The notes below the pieces were generated by a model, which saw only the letters and a program-made list of their open reading frames with translations, had not been told where the DNA came from and did no database searches. Of a stretch of 35,600 bases of DNA, positions 1 through 8,544 are shown piece by piece; positions within the stretch are counted from its first letter, which is position 1; each line of letters opens with the position of its first letter. The position numbers and the translations under genes are program-made. The stretch is from the NCBI RefSeq assembly GCF_001435195.1, contig NZ_AZFQ01000036.1, forward strand, positions 143,830-179,429, given 5' to 3'. Origin of the DNA: Liquorilactobacillus satsumensis DSM 16230 = JCM 12392. GTDB lineage: Bacteria > Bacillota > Bacilli > Lactobacillales > Lactobacillaceae.

Positions 1-153
1 TGTTAAGAAAGAAGTGCCAACACACAGCGTTCAACCACCGTAGACTAAGTCCTGCATTACAAAGTAACCTGGTTTTGGTTACGCGTAATGCAGGCTTAGG
101 CATAGGAGGTTGCTGGGAGGAGCACGTTAAAGAAGAAGTACCGACACACAGTA
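1..153. repeat. Direct repeat pair flanking a long hairpin
   Basis: Positions 2-27 and 126-151 are direct copies with period 124 (22 of 26 bases equal; shared core GAAGT.CC.ACACACAG). Between them, 45-99 forms a hairpin with arms CTAAG/CTTAG and CCTGCATTAC/GTAATGCAGG, and an inner GTAACC/GGTTAC stem. It lies just past the stop codon of the minus-strand YfhO gene, so it could end or stabilise that transcript, but no T-run follows the stem in either direction. It may also be a decayed mobile or repeat element. No coding region is visible here. Confidence 0.5.
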
Positions 154-154
154 C

Positions 155-2803
155 CTAATTAATCAATTTCTTTTTCCAATTATGCCAAAACGTGGAGGTT
201 AAAAGCAGGCACAGCAGCAACAAAGATAGCAGTGAAATCAGCAAACTGCCTCTTAATCCAGGAACACGATAGTGGAGAACAATGTGGTGATTACCTTGAG
301 GAACTTCGAGCCCAGTAAGTGTTTTAAGGGCTTTTTTTGTTCCAACAGGATGACCATCAACTGTTGCTGACCAGCCCTGATCGTATGGTAAAGATAACAT
401 TACTGGACCACCATTAAAACTTTTAGTAGTTTTAAATGAGATCGTTGTTCCTTGTTGTTGAATTGCTTTGAGCCCACTATTTGCGACTACTTTTTTTCTA
501 AGAGCAGTAAATGCCGTTTGATTTTCGACAGCTACAAAAGGTGTCTGCGTGAATTGTGCAGCAATATTTCCTCCAGTTAAGCTGATCTTTATCGGCGTAT
601 TTTGGGAAAAGCGGCCTAAAGAAATTACACCATTTTCTCCAAACAGACTGCCACCAAAAGCAGTTGTAATGAATTTTCCATTGCAGTAAATTTTTACCTG
701 AGTAGGTGGATTCATTTCTTGGGCTGACGGAACGTATAGATAAAGATTTCCAGCAGAATTTGTGTTCAACTGTAGGTCAAGCTGATTGGGGGTTGTAGCT
801 CGTGTAATTTGTTGTGTTTGATAAAGATCTTTACTAGAACCAAGCGCTTTAAAAACTTGGTTCTGGAACGCAAAAGGATTGTTCATTGTACTGTAGTGAA
901 AGTCAAATGCAAAGGCTGCAGCCGTTGTTTTGAACGCTAATGGGAAAGCCAATTTATTTTGGTAAACGGTAAAAGCATTTTGTTTGAAGAGAACATCGTT
1001 TAAAAAGAGTGGTCGCAAAGGGTTAGTCGCTGTCAGACTTTTAGAAGCTTTAATGTCGGTTTGAAAATTCTGATTGTTGTTTGCGACGACATACTTAATC
1101 CCCAAGAAACTATCCATCGCTAAAGTTGAGCCGTTATTATATGAGCTCCAGCGCAGCCAACTGTGTTTTTGAAAATAACCTGCTGCTGATAAGAAGTTGG
1201 TCAATCGAGTTGGCTGTTGTGATAGGTAGTTTTGCATGCCACGATAATTGAATTCTAACGGATCATTCGGATTTAGCTGGTAAGTTGTAGCTACTCTGAA
1301 AAATCCATGATCTAATGAATTGAGTTTGTTGAAAACCGGCGTGCTTTGTGCGACAACTCTTGAAAAAGCAGGATAGTTCGCCGCTTTTTTAGCGAGGCTT
1401 AGCGAAAGCTTGGTGTTGGCAGCATAAATATCGTAGCTCACTAATAAAAGAAGCAGGAGTGGAACTAAACGCGACAACTTTCTCCGTTTGAAAAAGAGCT
1501 CTAATAAGAAGACGTCTAAAAGTAAGAAGATTAGGGTCAATAAGATAATATTGCCATTAAAATATCCAGTAAAATATGAACTAAAGAACAAAATTCCGGT
1601 CAGCACCCAGAAAGATTTGCGCAACGGATGACTATTGCCTTCAAATTTTTGGAGTTTGAGGGCGCGATAGGCAATACAGACCAGCACAAAAACTACCACA
1701 AAACTTTCACGCTGAAAATAACCGTTCGGCATTGTGAAACCGTGCCAAAACATGTAGAAAGTACTTAACCAAGTTGAGATGAAGATAAAGAGCAGGAAAA
1801 TACCGGTAATATTTTTTTCAATGGAACCGATTTTTTTAGTAAAGAAGAAGGCAATTACCAGCAATGGTACAAGTAAGCTGGAATAAATGAGTGGCGCACT
1901 ACCAACACTTGTTCCTGGGAAAAGCGCGGCAAGCACGTCAAGTGACTTATAGATAGGAGTATAGTCATATTTAACGGGGGCTTGCGAAACGTGCTGTTGT
2001 GCAAGCCAGCTCGGGATAAAGACAACTAAAGAAGATAACAGCGAAAGCAAGGTATAGCCAAAGACACGCACACTAGTTAGAAAAACTGACTTAAGTGCTT
2101 TTTTTTCAAGCAGGAATGCCTGTGCGATCCATAAGAGCGTCACGAGAATTAAAAAGAGAACCGTGATAATGCCCATGTAATAATTGGTTAATAATAAAAG
2201 AACGAGAAAAGGCCAGTAAAGGTGCGGTCGATTACAATTGAGCAGACGATCCAGACCAAGTAATACAAGTGGGAACAGGCTAATTGCGTTGAACCACATT
2301 ACGCAGTTTGCATAAGTTAAAAAGAAGTTGGTCAAAGCAAAAGAGGTGCTCAACGCAATGGTGATAAATTGCTGGGTACCGTTATTTTTAAATGAATCTG
2401 CAGACTGCCGATTGAGCCAAATTGATTTTGTTAAAAATAGATACATCGTCAGGCCCATCATCCCAATATTAAAAATCATGTTTAAGGTAAAAAACGCAAG
2501 GATGTCTTTTTGGGGAAATAAGAGCGATATCAAGTTAAGTGGTGAAGAAAGGTAATATGTAAACACAGCAAAAAAATTTCCTCCCAGCGAAAGCTGAAAT
2601 GAATATAATAAATTTTCTGGATGAAAGATGTTGTTTCTAAAGTACGTCAAAGTGGCTGCATATTGGTTGATGAGGTCTTCGTTGGCAACAGAGCGGCTGC
2701 CAAAAGGAAAAATTTGACCATTTGAGTAAAGTAGTAGTAATAACAACATCGGCACACAAAAAGCGACTAATGGGAAAAAAGTCTTATTTTTAAAGAATTT
2801 CAT
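155..2803 (-). CDS. yfhO: YfhO-family polytopic membrane protein (paralogue 1)
   Basis: An 882-residue protein with one N-terminal membrane helix (about 11-28), a conserved extracytoplasmic stretch GQIFPFG....NEDLINQY near residues 29-48, roughly a dozen further hydrophobic helices to about residue 460, a large soluble extracytoplasmic domain (about 470-855) and a C-terminal anchoring helix with a basic tail. This is the layout of the YfhO family (GT-C-like fold); family members are implicated in sugar decoration of lipoteichoic acid or other wall polymers, and the acidic residues in the first loop suit a lipid-linked sugar donor. The ATG start has an AAAGGAA site 8-9 bases upstream. It is transcribed away from the UMF1 transporter. 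A paralogue lies at 5068-7515. Substrate is unknown; the family call is firm. Confidence 0.9.
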   Translation of the reverse strand: MKFFKNKTFFPLVAFCVPMLLLLLLYSNGQIFPFGSRSVANEDLINQYAATLTYFRNNIFHPENLLYSFQLSLGGNFFAVFTYYLSSPLNLISLLFPQKDILAFFTLNMIFNIGMMGLTMYLFLTKSIWLNRQSADSFKNNGTQQFITIALSTSFALTNFFLTYANCVMWFNAISLFPLVLLGLDRLLNCNRPHLYWPFLVLLLLTNYYMGIITVLFLILVTLLWIAQAFLLEKKALKSVFLTSVRVFGYTLLSLLSSLVVFIPSWLAQQHVSQAPVKYDYTPIYKSLDVLAALFPGTSVGSAPLIYSSLLVPLLVIAFFFTKKIGSIEKNITGIFLLFIFISTWLSTFYMFWHGFTMPNGYFQRESFVVVFVLVCIAYRALKLQKFEGNSHPLRKSFWVLTGILFFSSYFTGYFNGNIILLTLIFLLLDVFLLELFFKRRKLSRLVPLLLLLLVSYDIYAANTKLSLSLAKKAANYPAFSRVVAQSTPVFNKLNSLDHGFFRVATTYQLNPNDPLEFNYRGMQNYLSQQPTRLTNFLSAAGYFQKHSWLRWSSYNNGSTLAMDSFLGIKYVVANNNQNFQTDIKASKSLTATNPLRPLFLNDVLFKQNAFTVYQNKLAFPLAFKTTAAAFAFDFHYSTMNNPFAFQNQVFKALGSSKDLYQTQQITRATTPNQLDLQLNTNSAGNLYLYVPSAQEMNPPTQVKIYCNGKFITTAFGGSLFGENGVISLGRFSQNTPIKISLTGGNIAAQFTQTPFVAVENQTAFTALRKKVVANSGLKAIQQQGTTISFKTTKSFNGGPVMLSLPYDQGWSATVDGHPVGTKKALKTLTGLEVPQGNHHIVLHYRVPGLRGSLLISLLSLLLLCLLLTSTFWHNWKKKLIN

Positions 2804-3127
2804 TGCCTAGTTCCTTTCATTTATTAAGAAAAAGAGCGCTGGCAGCCAGACAGCAGCCCAAGTTCTAAGATCAGCTAAAATGTGATCTTGAAGAGTTTTC
2901 TCCTGATTTTTAGCATATATTTTAAACTATATACACTTATCAAGTATACTTCAAGTAGTGGATAACTCAATGAGTGAGTTTGCATGTTAATTGTTCTTTT
3001 AGAAGGCAAGCTCGGTAAATGTCCTTTACAGAAGTTTGACACAATTTTTACTATGTTGAAACCTTAAATTTTCTTTTTTCTGTAGAATTAAAGGTAAGCC
3101 AGTTCTTATGAAGAGAGGAAGAAAATT
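2804..3127. other. Divergent intergenic region, yfhO / UMF1 transporter
   Basis: AT-rich spacer that must hold both divergent promoters. It contains a perfect palindrome AAGTATACTT near 2943-2952, followed by an inverted repeat AACTCA-ATGAG-TGAGTT near 2965-2981. On the minus strand a TTGATA...ATATAT pair with 17-bp spacing overlaps the palindrome and could drive yfhO. On the plus strand a TTGACA at 3036-3041 has no well-placed -10 box. No ORF of note. Confidence 0.3.
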
Positions 3128-4384
3128 TTGAAGTTTACTAAAGAAGAGAAAAGTTGGATTCTGTATGATTGTGCTAACTCCGCATATTCATTAATTATTG
3201 TAACTGCAATCTTACCCGTCTATTTTAAGTTTGTTGCGGGAAATGCAGGAGTTTCAGCCCATGACACGACAGCCTATTGGGGCTATGTGAGTTCTTTTTC
3301 AACCCTGATTGTTTCGTTACTCGCCCCTTTTTTAGGCGCCTTGGGTGATTATTTAGGCAATAAGAAACGTTTTTTTCGGTATTCACTATTCATTGGTTTG
3401 CTGATGACAGCTGCTTTATTTTTCGTACCCACAAATCAATGGCAGTGGTTACTAGTTATTTATACGTTCTCACATATAGGTTATCAGGCCGCTAATCTAT
3501 TTTATGACGCTTTTATCACTGATGTGACACGTAATGAACGCAATGATTTAGTCTCATCTTATGGTTTTGGCATTGGGTACATCGGCAGTGCGTCACTTTT
3601 TGTAGTTGCAATGTTGTTGATTACAACTTCAACTTTTGGGTTGACGTCTGCGCCCCAGGCTATCAGAATTGTATTTATGCTTACTACACTTTGGTGGTTT
3701 CTGTTTTCGCTACCAATGCTGCGTAATGTAGAACAACACTACGGTTTGCCTCACCCAAAATCCGCTTTAAAAGAAAGCTGCCAAAGAATGTTGGCAACCT
3801 TGCGGAAAATTCGCCATTACAAACAAGTTTTGGGGTTTATGCTCGCTTATTTCTTTTTTATTGATGGGGTGGATACGATCATTACGATGGCAACCGCGTT
3901 CGGAGTTGACATGGGCGTGAGCACGAGTACACTGTTGGTGGTTTTACTAGTTTTGAATATTGTTGCTTTTCCGTGTACTTTAATCTATGGAAGATTGGCA
4001 CAGCGTTACGGGACTCGCATCATGTTGCTAATCGCAATTACTGTTTATCTTTTCATCTGTGTATATGCATTGTTCATGAAAACGGTTCTTGACTTTTGGA
4101 TTTTAGGAATCTTAGTGGGTTCTTCACAAGGAGGAATTCAAGCATTAAGCAGGTCTTATTTTGCGCGAATCATTCCCAAAAAACAGGCTAACGAATTTTT
4201 TGGCTTTTATAATATTTTCGGTAAGTTTTCAGCTGTTTTAGGTCCAGTCTTGTTTTCGGTAACTACACAACTGACTGGGCGGTCACAGATGGGAATTGCA
4301 AGTTTAGCAGTGCTCTTTCTTTTAGGCGGTTTCTTTATGTTTCGTTTGCGCGAAGTTCCTGTAGCCGTTTCTGAAAAAGAGTAG
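3128..4384 (+). CDS. UMF1-family MFS transporter (Atg22-like)
   Basis: A 418-residue, 12-helix major facilitator protein. The N-terminus carries the hallmark of the UMF1/Atg22-like group, a tryptophan followed by YDCANSAYS, with the first helix directly after it. An MFS loop motif, GALGDYLGNKKR, lies near residues 65-76. The start is TTG with a GAGAGGAAG site about 9 bases upstream; no better ATG lies nearby. Bacterial members are mostly uncharacterised and some are suggested to move amino acids or drugs, so no substrate is given. A Nudix gene follows after 69 bases and may share its transcript. Confidence 0.85.
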   Translation: MKFTKEEKSWILYDCANSAYSLIIVTAILPVYFKFVAGNAGVSAHDTTAYWGYVSSFSTLIVSLLAPFLGALGDYLGNKKRFFRYSLFIGLLMTAALFFVPTNQWQWLLVIYTFSHIGYQAANLFYDAFITDVTRNERNDLVSSYGFGIGYIGSASLFVVAMLLITTSTFGLTSAPQAIRIVFMLTTLWWFLFSLPMLRNVEQHYGLPHPKSALKESCQRMLATLRKIRHYKQVLGFMLAYFFFIDGVDTIITMATAFGVDMGVSTSTLLVVLLVLNIVAFPCTLIYGRLAQRYGTRIMLLIAITVYLFICVYALFMKTVLDFWILGILVGSSQGGIQALSRSYFARIIPKKQANEFFGFYNIFGKFSAVLGPVLFSVTTQLTGRSQMGIASLAVLFLLGGFFMFRLREVPVAVSEKE

Positions 4385-4453
4385 GGGAAAAGGCGTTAGA
4401 AATCGCTGATACCCAAGGATGTGGCAACTACTTTTTGGAAGGGAGATTAGAAA

Positions 4454-4903
4454 ATGGCGGATTATATTAAGATGATCAGAGGCTTGGTCGGGCATACGCC
4501 AATTATCTTAAATACAGCAGCCGGCGTAGTCCTCAATGCTGAACATGAAGTGTTGTTGAATTTACGAGCAGATACCCATAATTGGAGTTTGCCTGGTGGT
4601 TTTCTTGAATATGGTGAAACATATGCGCAGGCGTGCGTACGCGAAGTTAAAGAAGATAGTGGGTTGGAAGTTGAGGTAGTGAGGTTATTAGCAACTTTTG
4701 ATGAGGGGACAGTCGCGTATCCGAATGGCGATGTTGCACAGACAATTACACAGTTATTTTTAACCAAGCCTGTAGGTGGAAACTTGTTAGAGACTAAAAC
4801 CAACGAAACACTTGCACTTGAGTATTTTCCTTTCTCGCAGTTACCACCGTTACTTAATAAACAGACGGAAGAAATGCTTAAATTTGCCGAAAAAAATGCT
4901 TAG
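4454..4903 (+). CDS. NUDIX hydrolase
   Basis: A 149-residue protein with a clear Nudix box at about residues 48-70: G, five residues, E, seven residues, REVKEDSGL. The usual REUxEExGU has Asp for the second Glu of the EE pair, a conservative change. Nudix enzymes cleave nucleoside diphosphates linked to another moiety using Mg2+ held by these glutamates. The N-terminus (MADYIKMIRGLVGHTPIIL) resembles the short housecleaning or ADP-ribose-type group, but the substrate cannot be read from sequence. A GGAAGGGAG site precedes the ATG. Probably cotranscribed with the upstream UMF1 transporter. Confidence 0.85.
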   Translation: MADYIKMIRGLVGHTPIILNTAAGVVLNAEHEVLLNLRADTHNWSLPGGFLEYGETYAQACVREVKEDSGLEVEVVRLLATFDEGTVAYPNGDVAQTITQLFLTKPVGGNLLETKTNETLALEYFPFSQLPPLLNKQTEEMLKFAEKNA

Positions 4904-5067
4904 AATTACGAATTGAGATTTCAGAAAGAAACGTGGCAATTTTAGCTGACATACTCTGTTATGATACAATCTTTTTAAATTCTTAACTTTTTTTATAAAA
5001 ATTAATAATATTTAGAATGTAAAATGACATGTGGCTCTACAAATAACACGATTCCGAGGGTGTTTTG

Positions 5068-7515
5068 ATGCAAAATGTTGGTATACGAAAGAAAAGTTCC
5101 AAAAGCACGTATGTATTGGCGGCCTTAATTCCGCCCTTATTGGTCATCTTAGTTTGGGCGACTAAAGGTATCTTTCCTTTTGGTAACAATAATCTTTTGG
5201 TCAGTGATCTAGGGACCCAATATGTTCCATTTTTGACAGAAATGCGTAGGCAACTGCTTAGTGGGCAGTTAAGCATTTATAGTTTTTCTTTAGGATTAGG
5301 AGATAATTTTTTCCCAGTGGCTGCTTACTATCTGATCAGTCCTTTCAATTTAGTTAGTCTTTTGTTTCGACCAGAACAGATGCCAGTGGCAGTTGAACTC
5401 ATTATTTTACTTAAGATTAGTGCAATGGGACTAACTTTTACATATTACTTAAGAAATGCTTGGCAGCAGACCCGGCAAACTTGGCTTTTCGCAGTTGTGT
5501 ATGCATTAAATGGTTTTGTAGCCATGAATTTTTACAATATTATGTGGCTTGATGCACTTGTGTGGCTTCCATTGGTTGCACTTGGAATGAAAAACATGGT
5601 AACACATGGTAAACGCCGCTTGTTTTTATTTAGTTTGACAGTCACAATTTTCTGCAATTATTATTTAGGCTACATGACAGTGTTATTTACAGGGTGTTAC
5701 CTCTGTTACTTATTATGGCGTAAAGAACGCACTTGGGCTGCAAGTTATCAAGTTATTAAAACTTATCTCAAAACAATGGTGCAGATTGTCTTATTGGCGT
5801 GCTGTCTATTATTGCCTACCTTTTTGGGAATGCAAAAGACAGATAAGACAGGAATCAAGGCTAGTTGGTTCTTGCCGACACCAGAATTTGGAGTCAGTTT
5901 TTTTAAACAAATGGGAATTTCAGGCAGTTCATACTTACAGCGCTTGGATCATGCTCCCAGTGTCTTTGTGGGAAGTTTAGTGGTGATTCTTGCAGTTCTT
6001 TATTTTTTTGAACGTACACGAGATAAGCGGGAGAAAATTGCGGCTTTTCTTCTAGCTGGTTTCTTTTTTCTCTCACTTTGGCTGCGTCCTTTGAATACCA
6101 TTTGGCATTTAATGAATCGCCCAGCCGGCTTTCCATACCGCAATGCCATTTTTTTAATTTTTTTCACCATTACCTTAGCAGCACGACAGTGGCAAGTCCA
6201 TAAAAAATTTGATAAGGCAAGCACCAGCCTAGTTGCCGGAGTTTTTGCGAGCTTACTAGTCTTAGATATTTTACTTACGCGGACAGATATCTTTTGGATT
6301 GTACTTTCGTTAGTTGGGATTGCAATTGTCACAGTTTCTTTAATATGTTTGACAGAGAAATGGCGCAAGTTAGTGCTGTTATTGCTAACTCCATGTGCTC
6401 TAGCCGCTAATCTTTATGGCAGTATGGCAGGAATGGATTTTGGAAATCAAGTTAATTATGAAAAAGAATACTATGCAGCTGAAAAAGCTGTTACCATTAC
6501 TGACCAAAAAGAAATCCCAAGTTACCGGATAGTGGGTCAAGGAAGCTTTTTCAAACAGGCCTACAAAGAAGAATACAATGGGTACAATGATGGGCTATTG
6601 CTGGGATATGAAGGCTTGACACTTTATAGTTCTACGTTGAACAAACAAACGCGCCACTTTTTTACTAGTATGGGGTATTATAGTAAAAATGTGCGCCGAA
6701 TTAGTGCTGTCGGTGGGACAACTTTCTCAGATTCATTACTAAATGTTCGCTATTATTTAAAGGCAACTAACAATGGAATGCGAACAGAAAAAAACAACAA
6801 TGCCCTTGGAAATGGACTTTTAACAACTGCAGCGGCACAAAAAATAGTCTATCAAAGTCATAATGCTTTCGACAATCAGGAAAAAGTTTGGCACACGCTA
6901 CTGCCAAGTTCCAAGCAACTTTTTCAAAAAACGAAGATCCTTGCTGTTAAGCAGCTGAAGGGGAAAGACTACCTTGTAAAACTGAGCACCCCGGCTGCAG
7001 GAACCCTTTATTATGCTCAGAAGTATTACGACGAAAATGGACATGAGCAGCAGCAACTCAAAAAATTAAGAAAAGTTGGAAACTCTCAGGTCTATGAATT
7101 TCGCTTAGGAGCGTCTTCGCAAAATGAACTGACCGCTAATCACTTGCGGGTCTTAAACCAACACACTTATTCGCAAGGAATAACGGTTCTTCAAAAAAGA
7201 AAACTTCTATTAGAACATAGATCCGGCAGTTCACGTTTGAGGGGTCACATTCAAACAGAGGGTAACCGTAGTACAGTCGTCTTTAATATTCCCTTTGATA
7301 CAGGCTGGAGTATCACAAGTAATGGGAAGAAATTAAAGACTAAACAGGCTCTAGGCTCATTTCTAGCGGTAAACTTGCCTCAAGGAGCGGCTAAAATAAC
7401 TTTACGTTATGTTGCACCAGGAAGTCTAGTTGGCTTTTTGATTACAATAGTTGGAATTAGCTGGTTAGGGTTGGATTGGTTTTTGGCGCGAAAAAAAGAG
7501 ATTAAGCGTAACTAA
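5068..7515 (+). CDS. yfhO: YfhO-family polytopic membrane protein (paralogue 2)
   Basis: An 815-residue YfhO-type protein: helix 1 near 14-31, then the conserved KGIFPFG....VSDLGTQY loop, about twelve more helices to about residue 450, a soluble extracytoplasmic domain, and a last helix followed by a basic tail (ARKKEIKRN). It aligns with the minus-strand paralogue in the first loop and in the SLGxGxNFFxVxxYYLxSPxNLxSLLF block. ATG 5068 is preferred over TTG 5065 because GAGGG at 5056-5060 leaves 7 bases to the ATG but only 4 to the TTG. A strong terminator follows at once. The likely role is transfer of sugars to wall polymers on the outer face; substrate unknown. Confidence 0.9.
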   Translation: MQNVGIRKKSSKSTYVLAALIPPLLVILVWATKGIFPFGNNNLLVSDLGTQYVPFLTEMRRQLLSGQLSIYSFSLGLGDNFFPVAAYYLISPFNLVSLLFRPEQMPVAVELIILLKISAMGLTFTYYLRNAWQQTRQTWLFAVVYALNGFVAMNFYNIMWLDALVWLPLVALGMKNMVTHGKRRLFLFSLTVTIFCNYYLGYMTVLFTGCYLCYLLWRKERTWAASYQVIKTYLKTMVQIVLLACCLLLPTFLGMQKTDKTGIKASWFLPTPEFGVSFFKQMGISGSSYLQRLDHAPSVFVGSLVVILAVLYFFERTRDKREKIAAFLLAGFFFLSLWLRPLNTIWHLMNRPAGFPYRNAIFLIFFTITLAARQWQVHKKFDKASTSLVAGVFASLLVLDILLTRTDIFWIVLSLVGIAIVTVSLICLTEKWRKLVLLLLTPCALAANLYGSMAGMDFGNQVNYEKEYYAAEKAVTITDQKEIPSYRIVGQGSFFKQAYKEEYNGYNDGLLLGYEGLTLYSSTLNKQTRHFFTSMGYYSKNVRRISAVGGTTFSDSLLNVRYYLKATNNGMRTEKNNNALGNGLLTTAAAQKIVYQSHNAFDNQEKVWHTLLPSSKQLFQKTKILAVKQLKGKDYLVKLSTPAAGTLYYAQKYYDENGHEQQQLKKLRKVGNSQVYEFRLGASSQNELTANHLRVLNQHTYSQGITVLQKRKLLLEHRSGSSRLRGHIQTEGNRSTVVFNIPFDTGWSITSNGKKLKTKQALGSFLAVNLPQGAAKITLRYVAPGSLVGFLITIVGISWLGLDWFLARKKEIKRN

Positions 7516-7566
7516 AACTCTGCACCAAAGTAATTGAAGCTTGCTTTGGGTGCGAGAGTTTTTTTC
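7515..7566 (+). terminator. Rho-independent terminator of yfhO paralogue 2
   Basis: Begins at the last base of the stop codon. The stem pairs AACTCTGCACCAAAG with CTTTGGGTGCGAGAGTT (one bulge), closed by a loop around TAATTGAAGCTTG and followed by a run of T. Confidence 0.85.
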
Positions 7567-7594
7567 TTGACTTTGGGAAGCGTTTACATATAAT
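7567..7594 (+). promoter_or_regulatory. Strong promoter overlapped by a cre-like box
   Basis: TTGACT (7567-7572), 16 bp, TATAAT (7589-7594). The spacer contains GGGAAGCGTTTACA (7575-7588), whose reverse complement TGTAAACGCTTCCC fits the cre consensus TGWAARCGYTWNCW at 13 of 14 positions. A CcpA-type repressor bound here would sit inside the promoter, so glucose repression of the transcript starting near 7601 is predicted. No protein gene lies directly downstream. Confidence 0.65.
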
Positions 7595-7600
7595 TAAGAG

Positions 7601-7842
7601 TGTAAGGAGAATATAACTCCACCATAGTTGAACAGCCACCTGTAGTGTGGAAGGAAGATTTAAGAAAACAATCGGAGTTATAGTACTCCTTAAAGGCTGG
7701 CATGTTTGGAAATCCAACTGTTACACCTTGACAACGTTTTTCGTCAAGTATTTCCACAGAGTTAAAAACCAGCAACACACTGTCAGCCGCAAGCGGGACT
7801 GGGTCAAGATTTACATTTGATCCAGTCCTTTAGTTTTACTTT
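7601..7842 (+). ncRNA. Predicted structured small RNA, probably catabolite-controlled
   Basis: About 240 nt between a strong promoter and a terminator, with no convincing ORF. Stem 1: 7604-7609 and 7612-7620 (AAGGAG, TATAACTCC) pair with 7674-7682 and 7686-7691 (GGAGTTATA, CTCCTT), giving 15 bp around a small internal loop and enclosing a CCAC/GTGG hairpin at 7636-7650. Stem 2: TGGAAAT (7707-7713) with ATTTCCA (7750-7756), enclosing CTTGAC/GTCAAG (7727-7748). Stem 3: the terminator at 7796-7828. I recognise no 6S, tmRNA, RNase P, SRP or riboswitch signature. A 9-codon ORF (ATG at 7702, after AAAGG) lies inside and could be a peptide, but it is short. It could also be a long leader, yet the terminator separates it from the next gene. 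Confidence 0.5.
7796..7842 (+). terminator. Terminator of the predicted small RNA
   Basis: GGACTGG (7796-7802) pairs with CCAGTCC (7822-7828), extended inward by one G-U and TCAA/TTGA to 12 bp, with a 9-nt loop. The stem is followed by a T-rich but interrupted tract (TTTAGTTTTACTTT). Confidence 0.7.
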
Positions 7843-7932
7843 AGAGTTAAGCAGAGTACTTTTCAAAAGTTAATTCTTAGGTTACGTTTTTCTTTTTATG
7901 CGGACATGACTAGAGACAGTTAGTCACTATTC

Positions 7933-7941
7933 TGCTATAAT
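7933..7941 (+). promoter_or_regulatory. Extended -10 promoter for leader ORF and small membrane protein
   Basis: TGCTATAAT, an extended -10 with a perfect TATAAT at 7936-7941. No good -35 is seen 16-18 bases upstream, which is common for extended -10 promoters. The transcript would start near 7948 and read into the short ORF at 7966. Confidence 0.5.
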
Positions 7942-7965
7942 TTTTAGAGTGGAGGGTGACAAAAC

Positions 7966-8007
7966 GTGGTACATTCAAACTCGTTAAATGCAGTCCCTTC
8001 ACTTTAG
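7966..8007 (+). CDS. Possible 13-codon leader peptide
   Basis: GTG-started ORF encoding MVHSNSLNAVPSL, preceded by a strong GGAGGGTGA ribosome-binding site at 7951-7959 (10 bases from GGAGG to the start) and about 18 nt after the predicted transcription start. It stops 100 bases before the small membrane protein gene. The excellent site with such a short frame suggests a translated leader that could control the downstream gene, or a free peptide. No homologue is recognised. Confidence 0.4.
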   Translation: MVHSNSLNAVPSL

Positions 8008-8107
8008 GTGTTTTATAAGCCGCCTATTATTATTTACGACGCGGATAGAAGTTGTCGTTCACTGATTTTTGAGCGCTCATTATTCAAAAGAAAGGGGTGC
8101 CTTTCGC

Positions 8108-8305
8108 ATGTCTTCAGCACAGAATGTCTTCTTAGTCGTATCTGTTGTAGCACTGTTAAGTATGGGGGTTATGCTCCTAGGACTTTCCTGGGGATTGTCT
8201 TTTCAAGCAGTGTTGGTTGGCAGCGTGGCGTGCTTTAGTGTGGCATGTCTCACAACGATAGCGGCTTTAATACTTGGAGTTGCAAAAATAATAAAAAGGG
8301 TTTAG
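8108..8305 (+). CDS. Small two-helix membrane protein, unknown function
   Basis: A 65-residue, almost wholly hydrophobic protein: helix 1 about residues 6-27 (VFLVVSVVALLSMGVMLLGL), helix 2 about 33-60, ending in a basic tail (KIIKRV). The ATG start has AAAGGGG about 10 bases upstream. An in-frame TTG at 8069 would add 13 residues without a good binding site. The length and shape recall small stress or toxin-like membrane proteins, but no family is recognised. A repeat hairpin 33 bases after the stop can end its transcript. Confidence 0.6.
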   Translation: MSSAQNVFLVVSVVALLSMGVMLLGLSWGLSFQAVLVGSVACFSVACLTTIAALILGVAKIIKRV

Positions 8306-8338
8306 TAAAAAGTATTAAATCTCTAATTGGGGAACTAA

Positions 8339-8470
8339 GGGACTGTGACAAAAGTAAAATTTTGTCACAGCCCCTCTTTTATTCTGGATAAACGTGTTCC
8401 ATAAGTCAAAATTCTCCGTTTAACTTCGAATTAGCACTCAAATTTTTCCAACTTATGTCACACTCTCTTA
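8339..8470 (-). repeat. Intergenic repeat, copy A (hairpin H + reversed unit U)
   Basis: Hairpin H at 8339-8374 pairs CTGTGACAAAA with TTTTGTCACAG, extended by GGG/CCC and followed by TCTTTT; it can end transcription from the small membrane gene and, read from the other side, from the minus-strand gene at 8545. It is followed by a reversed, shortened unit U (GGATAAACGTGTTCCATAAG ... CTTATGTCACACTCTCT). Same family as the copies at 15339, 17173, 28711 and 35421. Confidence 0.8.
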
Positions 8471-8544
8471 GTTTTATTTAATAAGCTATAATTTAATCGT
8501 CACTAGCCGTAATCCGCAGAACTTGCGAATTATTAATAAGCTAG

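Noticed and set aside
4462-4803. 113-residue antisense frame in the Nudix gene
   Set aside because: A shadow of a well-supported Nudix hydrolase, with no independent start signals.
7604-7691. Riboswitch or T-box in the structured region
   Set aside because: No T-box or known aptamer motif was recognised and a terminator separates it from the next gene, with a new promoter after it.
7584-7778. Minus-strand frames across the structured RNA region
   Set aside because: No binding sites and no protein-like pattern; the region has promoter, stems and a terminator on the plus strand.
8008-8238. Overlapping plus-strand frame across the small membrane protein
   Set aside because: No binding site, unusual composition, and it shadows the hydrophobic frame starting at 8108.
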